Source: Pyrenula massariospora
Lineage: Eukaryota > Ascomycota > Eurotiomycetes > Pyrenulales > Pyrenulaceae
DNA length: 64,000 nt
Direction of reading: 5' to 3'
Assembly: GCA_021030905.1 (NCBI GenBank)
Contig: JAGFMI010000004.1
Coordinates: 372,001-436,000 of the forward strand
The stretch's first letter is position 1, and each line of letters starts with the position of its first letter. The notes beneath the pieces were generated by a model. That model did no database searches. It saw only the letters and a list, made by a program, of their open reading frames with translations, and was not told where the DNA came from. Both the position numbers and the translations under genes were made by a program. Below are positions 1 to 11,182 of this stretch, piece by piece.

Positions 1-1945
1 AATAATATTATCACGGCGTTATAAAAATATTATTAATATTAAAAAGCAGTTAAACAAAAATTTTAAATTATTAATAAATATTTAAAAGCTGCAATTCTTT
101 TAAAATATTAAAATATTTATAAATCGAGAAATCCCACCTACAACTATAATTATATATAATTTAATAAATAAGATAGTCGAAGTTTAATTTATAAAAAATT
201 AAATTAGTCGCTTCATCAACAGGCGGCAATATAAAATTATATTTATATATTTTTAAAAATTTAATTTACGTCGTAAGCGCGTAGACAATTATAAAAAAAT
301 TTTATACTATTTTAAATTAATAAAAAATAACCGAAGAGCTGCACAAGTATATTAAATTTTTATAAATTAAAATAAAAATTCGCCAATATAATATCGAATT
401 AAAGAATATCTATAATATAAATAAAAAAGATTTTTTATTTAATTATCTTTATAAGGCGCGTCGTATCGTATTTAAAAAAGTTTATAAAATAGACTAAGTT
501 TTCGGTTCTAGCCAAGATGATAGTTAATAATAAATAATAATTTTAATAACTATTTATATAAATAAAATGTATCTACTATTTATAATTATATATATTTTTA
601 AATTCGGCAATTTTTAAAACATTTAGCTTAACAAGTTCGATCTTTAAAAATATAATATATTTTTTATAAACTTTTTAAACGGCTAAACTAACAACTATCT
701 AAATTTTTATTAATTAAAGTAAATTTTTAATATAAATATCGCTTAAAAAGCTCGCTGGTACTGTAATTTAAAACTACTTTTAATTAATAGTTACAACAGT
801 TATATCAATATAAAATTTTTTATTTAAACAGTAACTCATAATATTTATATCGCGGTTTTTTTTTTTTATTTAATCTATTAATTATAGTTGTTTAATATAT
901 TAATATTTGGCCCTCTATCGCATTATTATTAATTAAAACTTAATAATTGGACCCGCGGCAAAAACTTTTATTATTAATTTATTAAATGTGAGTTCTGGCT
1001 TCTCTTTATTAAAATTTTTTATAAAATTTTTATTAAATTAAATATTATAAGCGCTTAGATCAAGACAGGTTTAGCGTCTTAAAACTTTTAATTAATATTT
1101 AAATCTATTACAAAATATAGACGCGCGTCTTTTTTTAACTTTATTTTAATATTAATAATTAATATTAACATTTATAAGCTACAAATAAAAATATATTAAA
1201 TTTTAAAAAATATTATATCGATGTCAATGTTTCTAAAGTTTTTAAATTAAATTAATTAAATTAAATTTTAAATAATAATACTTTAAAATAAGATCGTAAT
1301 TACTAAAAATATTATAAATATAAAAAAAAAACACTGTAAACATAGTAAGTCATTATTTAATAAAATTTTATAATATTCACAGAGTAAACTTCAATTTTAT
1401 AATTTTAATAAAATTTAAAAGGTATGTCTACGCCAACAGCAACTTATTATTAAAAAAGTTAATAAAACTGCTGTTAAAAAAGACGCCAAGCTTTAAAAAA
1501 CCTTAAAAAAAAAGTTTAAATAATTAAAATTAATAAATAAGCGCGCGGCGCGCAAATAAATTAAAAAAAATTATTATTTAAAAAGAGATTTAAGCGCAAA
1601 GAGAGGCTAATAAATAGTTACAATTAAAAACTAAAAGTGCTCAATAAGCGAATAAACTATATAAAAAAAATAAACAAAGTTAAAATACGATTTTAAAATT
1701 AAATTATTTCTTTATACAGAACGATAATAATATTAAAATTATTATTATAAAATTCTTCGCGGTATTGTCGTCAACGCAATTAAAGTAATAATAATAACCT
1801 TTTAAACATTTTAATAAATAAATCAATAAATTACAATAATTTAGATAATTAAATAAAATAATTCTATAAAATTTCATAATAATTAAAGCTTTTGTTATAA
1901 AGTAATTTGATTTAACAATATCGAAAAAATAACTGATAGGAATAT
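1..1945 (+). mobile_element. RIP-degraded Fot1/pogo-type DNA transposon (left end outside window)
   Basis: Relic of a Tc1/mariner-superfamily element of the Fot1/pogo type. The stretch is extremely AT-rich with long TpA runs, and ends abruptly near 1945. Reading the + strand through many stops and at least one change of frame, transposase landmarks appear in family order: REIPPT of the DNA-binding domain (about 125-142), ISRFINRR (about 204-227), the first catalytic block IYNINKKDF (about 405-435, where the family has IYNxDExGF, so Asp reads as Asn), QDD (about 513-521), THNIYIAVF (about 830-856) before a ruined PPHSTHxLQPLD segment, FWLLFIKIFYKIF (about 990-1030), and a basic tail to about 1660. 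C-to-T/G-to-A decay leaving mainly CpG and GpC islands fits RIP. No intact reading frame remains. The N-terminus lies close to base 1, so the left terminal repeat is missing from the window; no convincing right terminal repeat was found at the boundary. Confidence 0.8.
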
Positions 1946-2353
1946 GCACGAGACGTAACCGTGCACGGGGTGGGGCAGATTCTTAGTCAGAGCATGGCCC
2001 CACCTCCGTGCCCGTCAACCAATTAGAGCTCAGAGTCGCCGTATACCGTACAGCGGCAGTATGATGTTACAGTCGCAGGATCAATTGATTTCCAAGACTT
2101 TTGTCCCAGCACAGACCGTCGGAATTAAAAGACGTTTTATCACGTTTGTCTTAGCTCATGCTAAGAACACCCCTACAACGTGGAGACCAAAGGCACCAGC
2201 CTTGACTTTATTTATTCGAGGCCAACCAGGATCCAAGATCTCTTAGCAGTATGGTGCAATTCCAGAGTCACGAGACGTATTTATTGACTCGAAAAAAGTC
2301 TATCTGTTCCGTAGCTTAACTGGAGGGTCGAAGTCCGGTCAACTCTAGTACAT
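1946..2353. other. Intergenic, with inverted repeat and short flanking direct repeat
   Basis: Normal base composition resumes here. An imperfect inverted repeat pairs CACGGGGTGGGGC (1964-1976) with GCCCCACCTCCGTG (1997-2010). The 11-mer CACGAGACGTA occurs at 1947-1957 and again at 2269-2279. The first copy runs into ACGTAACC, which resembles the outer end of a Fot1-type terminal repeat but points away from the AT-rich relic. No gene is supported. Confidence 0.5.
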
Positions 2354-4873
2354 TCAAGCATAACGTTTACCAGCCTTTGGATTCTTCACAGCCTGAGCAG
2401 AAAACCCGCAGTGCTGTAATTCCTCAATAATTCGACCATCCCCACTCTCCCATTTCACGCGTTCAATCACACCCCAGCGCACACGACCGAGATGTGGATT
2501 GATCTCATCCTTTGGTGCGTGGGAAGCAGCGCTAATAGCCAGGCTGCAACAAGCGGTAATAGGGATCTTTACGTCAAACTTGACCCACCCAAAAGCACCA
2601 ATAATGCCAAGAATAACTACAAAGACAATCAAAAGAATCTCAAAACTCAGAAGCGATACACCGCAGGCTGATTTCGAGAGCTCAGACTTCAAAATACCGT
2701 TCCTCTGTTGCACATCCAGTCGGACTAGAAAGAACGACTGGGAAAGTGACCAGTGGAGGAAAGCACTGAGACTGGCCAGGGGAACGGCAAACTTATAAGG
2801 CAATTGCAGAAAATAAGTACTGCGCTGCTCTCCTTCAGGTTTCGTCACTCGTAAGCTCTTTCGAGATGTGGCAAGGCTATTCCATTCTTGAGTAGCAGCC
2901 ATGATGGTGCAAGCTCCGTTGAAGGTAACGTAGAGACCGGATAGTAGAAGCTGCGGCATATTAGCTAGCCAGGCATTAAATAGCGTTCCTTTGGCGTCGA
3001 AGGTACTCATTCCAAAAGGTAGAGTGAGTGAGGACGAATTTCCCCAGGCGCCGAGGCTTCCACCCCTGAGAACTATGAGAATAGAAGCGATAAAACTGCA
3101 AATGCTCGAAAGATCAGAATCTTGAATATTTAACAAGTATAAAGCGAGTGAAATTGCGATGAAGACTCGTACTCACATGACCATTGCCCCGACCCAGGAT
3201 TTTTTCCGAAGATACCTCGCAGCACTAACGTCCCCATAGTACATCTGGCGACTCTCCCAAATCCCTGCCATGCGCCTTCTAAGCTGTTCCAGCTCTTCGT
3301 CATCGGATGCTCGCAATTTAGTTCTTCCATATCTAATTGAAATCTCCTCTTTTCCAAGCGCACATATTCCGACCGTTGCTGGATCTTCATTCTTCATGAA
3401 AGAGGCAATGGCATCTCCAGTAGTAATTAGGTAATCTTGCCGAGTGTCGTATAGGACCATCAGCATTGCTATAACCTTGATCGCATTGAATGTAATCACA
3501 ATCAGCATGAAATACAGGCTGATCTGGATTTTGCTACCTTCACCGACTATATGGGCGAACGCGTGGCGAACATGGCCACGAATGACAGACTTCAAATCAT
3601 GCGGAATGTTTGGTAGTGCAGTCCACCAGCCCGAGCTCTTTGAATCACTCAAGTTTGGACTCAACTGGTTGTTCTCTAAGGAGCCATCAACGTAGATTTC
3701 TTGAAACATTCCAAATGACAGGTTCGGTAATGACGTGCCGTTCGCAAGAGTTCGGTAGTATTCAAAGTCGAACGATACTCCATCGAGTACTATGTGCAGA
3801 TCGTCATAACCTGAGACGTACGGTGTTGTCGTGTATATATCATACCACTGTTGATTTGTCAGATTAGCGAGTAGGTTTCCTGATGTTGTGTTGTAAGTAT
3901 GCCATTGCACAGACAAATATTCCACGAAGTCGGCGTTGTATTGATTTCCAGTGACAACCTCGAATATGGCCGTATTGTAACTTCGTGCATTAGGACAAAT
4001 TTAAAAAGGATGCAGCGGTTGACATACAATAGATGAAGGGGCACGGATGACATTAGCAAGAGCAGCCACAGATTTCTTCTCCGCCGGGAGATGCACCGAA
4101 GGTTACGAAAGCTGAGTATTCCAATATCGAACCAAGCGCCCTGGGAGTGCCTTTTATCAACCTCTTCTCTCGTGGGCGAGCTTAGCACTTGCATTGTATA
4201 ATTGCTAGCGCTCAGAAGTATCGTGCTCAGAATATTGATAAGCACATGAAACAGGGTGTTGCGTTGTGCAATAGTTCCTGCAGGACCTTGGGCGAGATCT
4301 GAAATTCCGTTCTCATAGCCAGAGTTACGAATTGCTCCAGCTATGACGAGGGCAACGTTTGCACAAAGCACAAACAACGCTGAACAACATCCCACGAAGA
4401 CTCCCATCCGCCACCCGTATAATGGACTAGCTCGTTTTTTCTTCTCGAACCAGGAGTCAAATTGCCGCAGCAGGCGTAAGAGGTTGACTCTTTTAGCCCA
4501 AGTCCAGGTAGAGCCACTGGAGTTCGATGCGTCCAGAAAAGTGTCTGAGCTGCTCACGGAAGAAATACTCAACACTGGACTGCTAGTTTGTGTTCTGGAC
4601 GGTATATCATTACCGTGACTAAATAAAGAATTAAGTAGAGTTGTTATTTATTCTGTCAACCCAATGTGATTTGAATTCCACTAACATACGGTTTTCCATC
4701 TCTGCCCAGGCTTCTTCCATCCATTTCGACGCTGTCTTCACATTAGACGACTCCTGGGAGACTAGACTTAGCCTATCCAGGCCATCCCCATGGTAATATG
4801 GTTGACAAGAGTGCGGAGATTGTGTCTCATCGCTGTTCGGGGCGGAGGACAACGAAGCTAATGGTCGCTCCAT
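2354..4873 (-). CDS. DUF6536-family multipass membrane protein (761 aa, 4 exons)
   Basis: Protein of unknown function with the fungal DUF6536 domain near its N-terminus. Proposed exons on the minus strand are 4690-4873, 4028-4574, 3177-3980 and 2354-3104, and the lengths sum to an exact reading frame. Exon 1 is required because the DUF6536 exon is open upstream without an ATG; donor GTATGT at 4689 and acceptor CCAG at 4575-4578 restore frame. Family landmarks are YGWRMGVFVGCC, FHVLINILSTILL, SNYTMQVLSSPTREEVD and a conserved HLLYN-type stretch rebuilt as HLFYNTAIF over the intron 3981-4027. The C-terminal half holds several hydrophobic helices (LIVLRGGSLG, MPQLLLSGLYV, a long LLIVFVVILGIIGAF) separated by polar loops, as in relatives of about 700-780 residues. 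Membrane location is inferred from these helices. No partner gene adjoins it. The family is clear; the exact 5-prime end is less certain. Confidence 0.85.
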
Positions 4874-7557
4874 GAAAAGAAAATCGCAGTTTACGCTAAC
4901 ATTAGACTTTGGTGACGGCGCGGTTTCCTCAGCTTGTGAATAAAGCGCGTTGAAACGACAATTAGGTTCCTAGAAAATGTAACAGGGGGATTTCAATGCT
5001 TCTATTAGGTTCCATTGTGCCAAGTCTGGGAGTTGTGCATATAAGGCTGAAAAACGCAGAAGCGAATCGAAAGGCACCTTCGTATTCATACGACAACTAC
5101 GTCCAATAGCCACCTAATACAGTAACACAAAAAAGCGACCCGAGAGCTAGGTAGGGTTACACGGCGCTTGCCTTCAGGTACTTGCGACATTCGTCTATCC
5201 AATGAGCGATTTTCCACGGCTGTCTTTTTAAAGCCTCGGCCGGCTTCTTCTCGTAGCCACAGTGATAGAACGAGGACTGGGGCAGAATGCAGCTTGGGGG
5301 CGGGCGGTAAAAGGCAAAAATTCATAGTAACAAAAGAAAAGTGAACAGCTGCCGGTTGTGTGAAATGGAAAAGGCGGCCATGCATTTCCCTAATTAAGTA
5401 CCTATACCGAGATCGAGCCTTCAGCCGTTGGTGCCTTATGCAAGTCATCATGTGTTTTAGATCTGACACAACCGAGGAGACAGAAGGTGTCTTGCACGCC
5501 TTAAATAGATGTCATGCTCAAGGAGTTTCACACCCGATACATGTTTTCCATCAGGGCTCTGCTAATCCGATCTGGCATCAGTTTAGGGATAAGTCGTAAA
5601 AGTGTGGAGAAGTGTGCAAGAATCACCTAAGCACAGGATTCCAGCATAGACGGGTATGATATGGTGATGTGTGACGTTTGGGTGTAAGGTCGACAGGCCT
5701 ACCAAATGTCCCATTAATGAGAACATATTGTGGCCTACCGCGCAAGCGACCTTCTTCAGAATGCGCGCAGACGGTACTTTTTCAGGCGGCTCCGAAATTT
5801 TGACTGATTGGTTGAGTTTCCTACACTGTTTCGGCTTCCCCTCTGGGCGCCATGCCGGGTAAAAATTAAATACTATGGGGTCCAGATCCCATCGCTGGGT
5901 TCAGACGTGGGGCTGAACAACAGCCAGCCAATAAGCTTCCGAAAATGTTCCATTAATAACGCTTCCTTTTCAAGTCCGTGAGCCATTCAACAACCTCGTT
6001 GCTCGCTCCCGCTAAAACCCCTGAATACCCTTCGAAGTGTATGTCACATCCCGTCTCAGTGGCTGTACCTGATTAAGTTGTGCCACCCTTCATCAGGCTA
6101 TCGTAACCTTTTAGTCGGTGTGTATGGAGGGATTTAGGCATGGATGGGTTAGAATTAATATTCGGGAGATTGTGCACTCACAGTTCAGTAGTTGCCTACC
6201 ATGCACAGAGGCGCCGCCCTCACTTAAGGTGACTTTCAATTTTTGTTACTCGAAACTCCTGTCTTGGTCACTGCGATGCTAGCGACGCCACCAAAAAGTC
6301 CTGTTGCAACATCACCTCCATGCCCGAAGATCAATTCGGGTGTAGCCGTAGTGGAAGGGTGGCTCCTTTCTGGTCCTACTATTTGTTTTTCTTTCCCAGC
6401 TTCTATGCACTTCTATGTCACAACTCATCGTCCCTACGTCTATCCCGTTTAGCGTTGGAAATACCATAAGATAGGAAACCAGACTCTCCATACTAACTGC
6501 TTGCTGTCTCAACCAGTCTCACGATTGCAATCACTCAAACGTAGAGTTTGTATGAAAGCGTGAGGACAGTCAGTGACTGGGACTTGGAGTCTGGGATTGA
6601 CTTCGATCCTGCACAACAAAAAGTTTATAAAGCTTCCACAACAGATATCAAGAGTTTTAAATGTCCCCCCTTCATGAGCCTGAGCTTACTAATGCTTCTG
6701 GATCACAGAGACAAATGACCTTGACGCACTTTTCTGCTCTAGGCTGAAGGCTAAAGGGCCCACCTTCACACCTAATTTATCATAACTTGCGCTCAGAGCA
6801 TAGCTAGTCCCTATCGATTTAGATTTCATATTCTAGAAACGCGCAGCGTGAGATGCTCTTGATAAGCGTCGTGAATAAGAGTCTAAGTATGTGGCTCTAT
6901 GAGCCTCCGAATGTGTAGCTCGTCCGATTAAATAATCGCTCAGTCGGTGCATAGTAATACAAATTACAACCCATTGGGTACAAGAGTTAAACAAAGTATT
7001 TACTATGTCTCTACTCCTGCTTTCTTCTTCTTTCCCGGTTTGTTTTGGAGGATTCCTCAAGTTCGTCTATCACCTTGTGCCCTCTGCTACGAACATGAAA
7101 TGTGTACGGCATCCACTACTCGTCTTCTCCAGTCATTCTCCAACCTTTCCCCCAAGATCTATGCACTCATCAGATAGAACTCTCTATGTACCCGCATCGC
7201 CATTTCAACAGACACAGTTCGCTTCCGCAACAGCATCTTGTTAGATACTTACGTTCATCAGATGACGGAAGACTGGACGTGGCGAGCTGATGAAATCAAA
7301 GCCCGTACTGGTTCATAGCGATGAAAGCAATAGACGAAGGGAACTGACTCCACCGCATCGATGATGACATTCAAGCCTTCTAGTTTAGCGCAAAAATGAC
7401 GCCGAAGTATTTCTTCCAATCAGCATATGGCATGGTGAAAACACCATCTCCGATATAGTGAATCTTTAATCCCGTCAGCCGCTTGTAATGTAAGAGCCAG
7501 AGAGACTGCGCGCCAATAGTCATTCCCAAGACTTTAAAATGATTTCATAGTAAAAGA
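4874..7557. other. Gene-poor intergenic region
   Basis: About 2.7 kb without a supportable gene. Open frames here are short (under 130 codons), lack recognisable domains and do not join through plausible introns. No tRNA, transposon end or long repeat was seen. Base composition is ordinary, unlike the AT-rich left end, so this is not RIP-type sequence. Confidence 0.55.
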
Positions 7558-8438
7558 CTAGAAGGGGACAAAGAGATAACCTACTCCATTCCCGTCTTTC
7601 GACGATGCACCGTATGAATTTCCCCACGGATTTCTCAACGTAACCGTCCCCACCTTCCTATCCCCACCGAACACAGAATAGGCATGTCCCGCGACAATAC
7701 CATCGAGGAAATAAGGTTTGCCATCATTGGTCCGAGTTTGTGAGACCGTAGGCATTTTGTCCGCGTTCTCAATCAGCGCCCACAGCGCATCGTCAGTGGC
7801 CTCTTTTTCACCGCCAGTGTCGAGGTGGGACATCTTATGATCAGGGCCGTATATCGCAGAAAATGCTTCAGAAGCAAAACCACCTTTCATCAAAGGGTCC
7901 TTGGAGGAGAATTTGTCAGGATATTTTTGCGAGAAGAGACCGAATGCATTTTCAATTACGGAAGGCCTAGAAGGTTCGAGACCAAAAGTCAACACTGTTT
8001 GGATTGTTTGACTTCCAAGATTTCTTACCAGACCCATGTAGACGACTTTGCTCCTTGGTGATGGTAAGTTTCAGCCAGTTGGTCCATTGATGACTTGGTA
8101 ATCGTGAAAACGTCAGGTGGGCCGCCGGGATGTAGGGTAACTTTAACCTCGCCCCTGGTATTCAGAGGATCGTACATAAGCTTTCTTAAAACGCTGTTGT
8201 CGATGTTGGCTATACTGGCTAGCGACGCTAATAGCCAGCAATCTCCAAAGCCCCCTTGGTCAACGTCTTGATATACGGGGCCCGTCCCCACGGCCCACAG
8301 CCTTAGATCCTTTGGTTGCGCAGCAAGAGACCCAGGAACGGAACCTCGCTGCCGTGGTACCATTAACCCTGCCGCTATGCCAATGAGTAGATGCAGGGTG
8401 GCAAAACGGTAGATTTCCGAGCTTAAGAAAGTACGCAT
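7558..8438 (-). CDS. Short secreted calpain-like cysteine protease (272 aa, 2 exons)
   Basis: Family C2 (calpain) protease core. Exons 8029-8438 and 7558-7966 flank a 62-base intron with donor GTAAGA, branch TTGAC and acceptor CTAG; the junction gives TWVWPSVIENAF, matching the TWVxLxEKAxA stretch after the calpain active-site lobe. All three catalytic residues are visible: Cys67 in DQGGFGDCWLLAS, His231 in AGHAYSVFGG and Asn249 in TLRNPWG. Residues 1-25 (MRTF...LIGIAAGL) look like a signal peptide, implying secretion. The protein stops about 20 residues after the Asn motif and lacks the C2-like, MIT or EF-hand regions of PalB/Rim13 and animal calpains. So it is a single-domain enzyme, or an active fragment; the reading frame itself is intact. 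The substrate is unknown. The neighbours suggest no pathway. Confidence 0.85.
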
Positions 8439-9620
8439 ACTGTCGTGGTCCTGAAACGATTAAGGAGGAGAGCACTGAAGTCTAGGAGGACGAGAACACG
8501 ATCTAGGTCTTAGGAAGAAGAATACTGTAAACGGAAGAAGGCAAAGGAAAGTGAGCTCTGAAAGAATGACGTTGTGGGAAAGTCAGAAAAGGAGCTCATG
8601 TTATAGCTCGTTCCCAAGCTGGACTAGCTTGAGACCGAATACACACTCGAAGATTATCACCTCGATGATCGCGCGGAGGCGGCGCCATGATATATCTCCC
8701 AACTGAAAGTTTAGATAAACAGGGGTTGACATCCCAGTTCGGCGCACTGTATTCAAGTTTTTCCTGGCGATCGCTCTGCAGAAAAGCTACTTACCGGGAC
8801 TCCGACAAAACGAAAGGTTTGTAGTCTACACTCAGGGCTGTACAGTGTTGAGTTGGAGTCATGCATGTCAATTTTATGCCTGCGAATGTTAACATGTTGT
8901 TACATTTGGAGCTTAGCAATAGTTCTCCACGAGTAGCGTTGAACAATGCTGCGCTGCCCACCGTCTTCAGAGCACAGAAGGTTTAGGAAAGTAGATGCGG
9001 CGTCAAACGATTGTCCGCGGGTGGTGGCTGTTCGTTCCGCCACTCCTTCCTTCCCAATGAAGGCAACGTGTTGGAATCAACTTAGTTGCAAGACTAAGCG
9101 GCTAGTTGTCCCTTTGCACCTCACCGCGATTTGAATGCAGCTAAGTGTTTGCGACAACACTTTAGTTGTTGTAGAATGGGGCCGGATTTGCGAGATGGGG
9201 CGGCTCGGGGCGGATGGTTCTCGGATGGGAAGCTTCGTTGCACACGGGGTTCGGTGCTGGTATGCTATTGTTGCCTGGGTACAATTCGGCCGGAATTGTG
9301 GCCCATTTATCTGTCTACCATAGTAGATAGAGCCGAGGATTAGCAGCAAGCGGCTGCGTCCTGGTTTTGATCTAGTATGCATCTGTACTATTGGACAGTA
9401 ATGAAACAGATCAGAGCCTTGTGGTTTGCCACCTCGGTCTTTTGACGAGTTTCATTTTGGCTAGGCACCTGTAGTACTGCATCATATCCCTGCCCTGAAA
9501 CATGCCGAAAGGCGAAAGGGACAGCCTGGCCTGTTGAGTCCATCTAGAGATTGTTGCCTAGATAGACATATCTCCACGCCAGTACTCACTAGTGTGAACT
9601 TCTCTGGGCCCACGATACAG
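8439..9620. other. Intergenic region
   Basis: Upstream sequence of the calpain-like gene (minus strand) and of the F-box-type gene (plus strand), about 1.2 kb. Small open frames near 8950-9380 on both strands overlap each other, show no domain and are taken as chance. No other feature was seen. Confidence 0.55.
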
Positions 9621-10844
9621 ATGGAGCCAAGCAATCAGCCCTCCTTGACAGTGCTGCCCGTTGATCCAGCTGCCCATCCGTCCCCCAATGACAACACCAG
9701 GTCCAGGTACCCTTCCGGGTCAATAGGATGTGCAGTAAGCGATGGACCGTCGATAGAAATTCCAATTCGACCAGGTCTAAAGTGTACCTTGATAGAACAG
9801 CCGCAGTTTTACAACAAACATCGCACTTTGAAGAATAGCCGAGGACAATCCTTCATCTGGACGACCGAGAGTCCCGAGAAGCTCCCCGAGTACCCCAGAC
9901 CGAAGGACTGTAACAAACTGGGAATCACCTTCCTCACTTTCGCTGAACGCGGGAAAGGTCTTGGCCCCGTCCAGCCTCAAGATAGCTGCCCATTCTACAC
10001 CAAATTCCCCAAGGAGATCAGAACGTTAGTCTTCCAGCTCGCTCTCACGGTGTCCTATGGCCCTAGCAAGACGTGGACACATGAAGAGAAGCGCCTCGGC
10101 CTCCTCACTCGACCATCCTTAAACTCCTCGCTCCTCGCATCATGCAAAAAAATCTACGCCGAAACGCGCCTAATGCCCCTTGGAGTCAATACTCATATAT
10201 TCCACCAAGAACCCGCCCCCGAGCAACACCTCTTCAATCACTTAGAACACTTCACCCACCTCCTCTCCCCCGACCAATCCCGCGCCATCAACTCCATCCA
10301 CCTAATCGTCTCACGCCGAGATATCGAGCATCTCGGACTGTTGGAGCGCCCCATCTACCTCTCCACGCGCCCCATCCACCTCTCCACGCGCCGACTCAAG
10401 ATCACCTTCCCCCAGGATGGGTTGCATCCGAGCCGCCTGTTTGCGCAACCCTCTCAGCCCACCGCACCACCCACAGCCGGCGACGACGGCCCGTTTGTCG
10501 AGATCAACCCCTTTCACCGCTCCCTGTGGACCAACCTCGTGCCCTGGGGTCTGCAGCTGCAGCACATCGAGCGGCTGGAGCACTTCACGCTCGAAGCGGA
10601 GGAGGAGCTGCCGCAGAAGAAGCGGCTCGAGGATGTGTTTGAGCGGGCGAAGGGCTGGGTGTTTCCGATGCAGCGGGAGGATGGGAGGGTGCTGGCGTGG
10701 GATGGGGGGGAGATGGTGTGGAGGGAGTGGGTGTGGGACAGTGAGTGGCATGGCGGGGTGAGGAAGGTCTTGGTGAGGCTGGGTTTTGGGCTGGCGGAGG
10801 GTAGGGATGGGGAGAGGGAGAGGGTTAGGAGACAGGTGGAATAG
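9621..10844 (+). CDS. F-box/2EXR-like hypothetical protein (407 aa, single exon)
   Basis: One uninterrupted frame. The first ATG in frame is at 9621; the frame is open further upstream but without an ATG. Around residues 135-200 the sequence FYTKFPKEIRTLVFQLALT, then LLASCKKIYAETRLMPLGVN, matches the pattern of fungal F-box/2EXR-type proteins (short F-box-like helix, then an L..C..IY.E.....Y/N element). The N-terminus is Pro/Ser-rich and the C-terminus is rich in Arg, Glu and Trp. These proteins are often assumed to be substrate receptors of SCF ubiquitin ligases, but that is inference here. The second half is markedly GC-rich and contains a 21-base tandem duplication (10346-10387) giving RPIYLST-RPIHLST. 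Function unknown. Confidence 0.7.
   Translation: MEPSNQPSLTVLPVDPAAHPSPNDNTRSRYPSGSIGCAVSDGPSIEIPIRPGLKCTLIEQPQFYNKHRTLKNSRGQSFIWTTESPEKLPEYPRPKDCNKLGITFLTFAERGKGLGPVQPQDSCPFYTKFPKEIRTLVFQLALTVSYGPSKTWTHEEKRLGLLTRPSLNSSLLASCKKIYAETRLMPLGVNTHIFHQEPAPEQHLFNHLEHFTHLLSPDQSRAINSIHLIVSRRDIEHLGLLERPIYLSTRPIHLSTRRLKITFPQDGLHPSRLFAQPSQPTAPPTAGDDGPFVEINPFHRSLWTNLVPWGLQLQHIERLEHFTLEAEEELPQKKRLEDVFERAKGWVFPMQREDGRVLAWDGGEMVWREWVWDSEWHGGVRKVLVRLGFGLAEGRDGERERVRRQVE
10346..10387 (+). repeat. 21-base tandem duplication inside the F-box-like gene
   Basis: Two adjacent 21-base units beginning GCGCCCCATC (10346-10366 and 10367-10387) differ at one base (T/C) and keep the reading frame. They add a second copy of the seven-residue unit RPI(Y/H)LST. 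The near identity suggests a recent slippage or unequal-crossover event. Confidence 0.8.
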
Positions 10845-11182
10845 GCGGATGAGAAGTATGAGAGGAAAATGCGTGGGTGGGGTCACTAGGGTTGGGTCCA
10901 GACGGGGAAGAGAGGCGGACCTGTGGGATGTCATGGGCTCTTGAGTAATAGTCAGAGATCAAGGGGGGTTCAAACATTCTGAATTGAAAGGTAATTACCA
11001 AAGCATCTACTTTTCGGGTCCCTCAGCCAGTCACAAACACCACAAACCCAACAGTGACCACCAACAAAAGACTATCCAGATCCGTCGTCGCGGTATGTTT
11101 ATCTGCAGAATCTCCATCCCCAGCTTCGTCCACCCAAAAAGCCGGCTACAAGTCCCCCATCGCCGCAGCTCAACATCTTCCT
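10845..11182. other. Convergent 3-prime intergenic spacer
   Basis: Spacer between two genes that converge on it. No gene, repeat or RNA signature seen. Confidence 0.6.

Noticed and set aside
5086-5469. 127-codon minus-strand open frame
   Set aside because: No motif, no signal peptide, overlapped by another frame, and no plausible exons to extend it.
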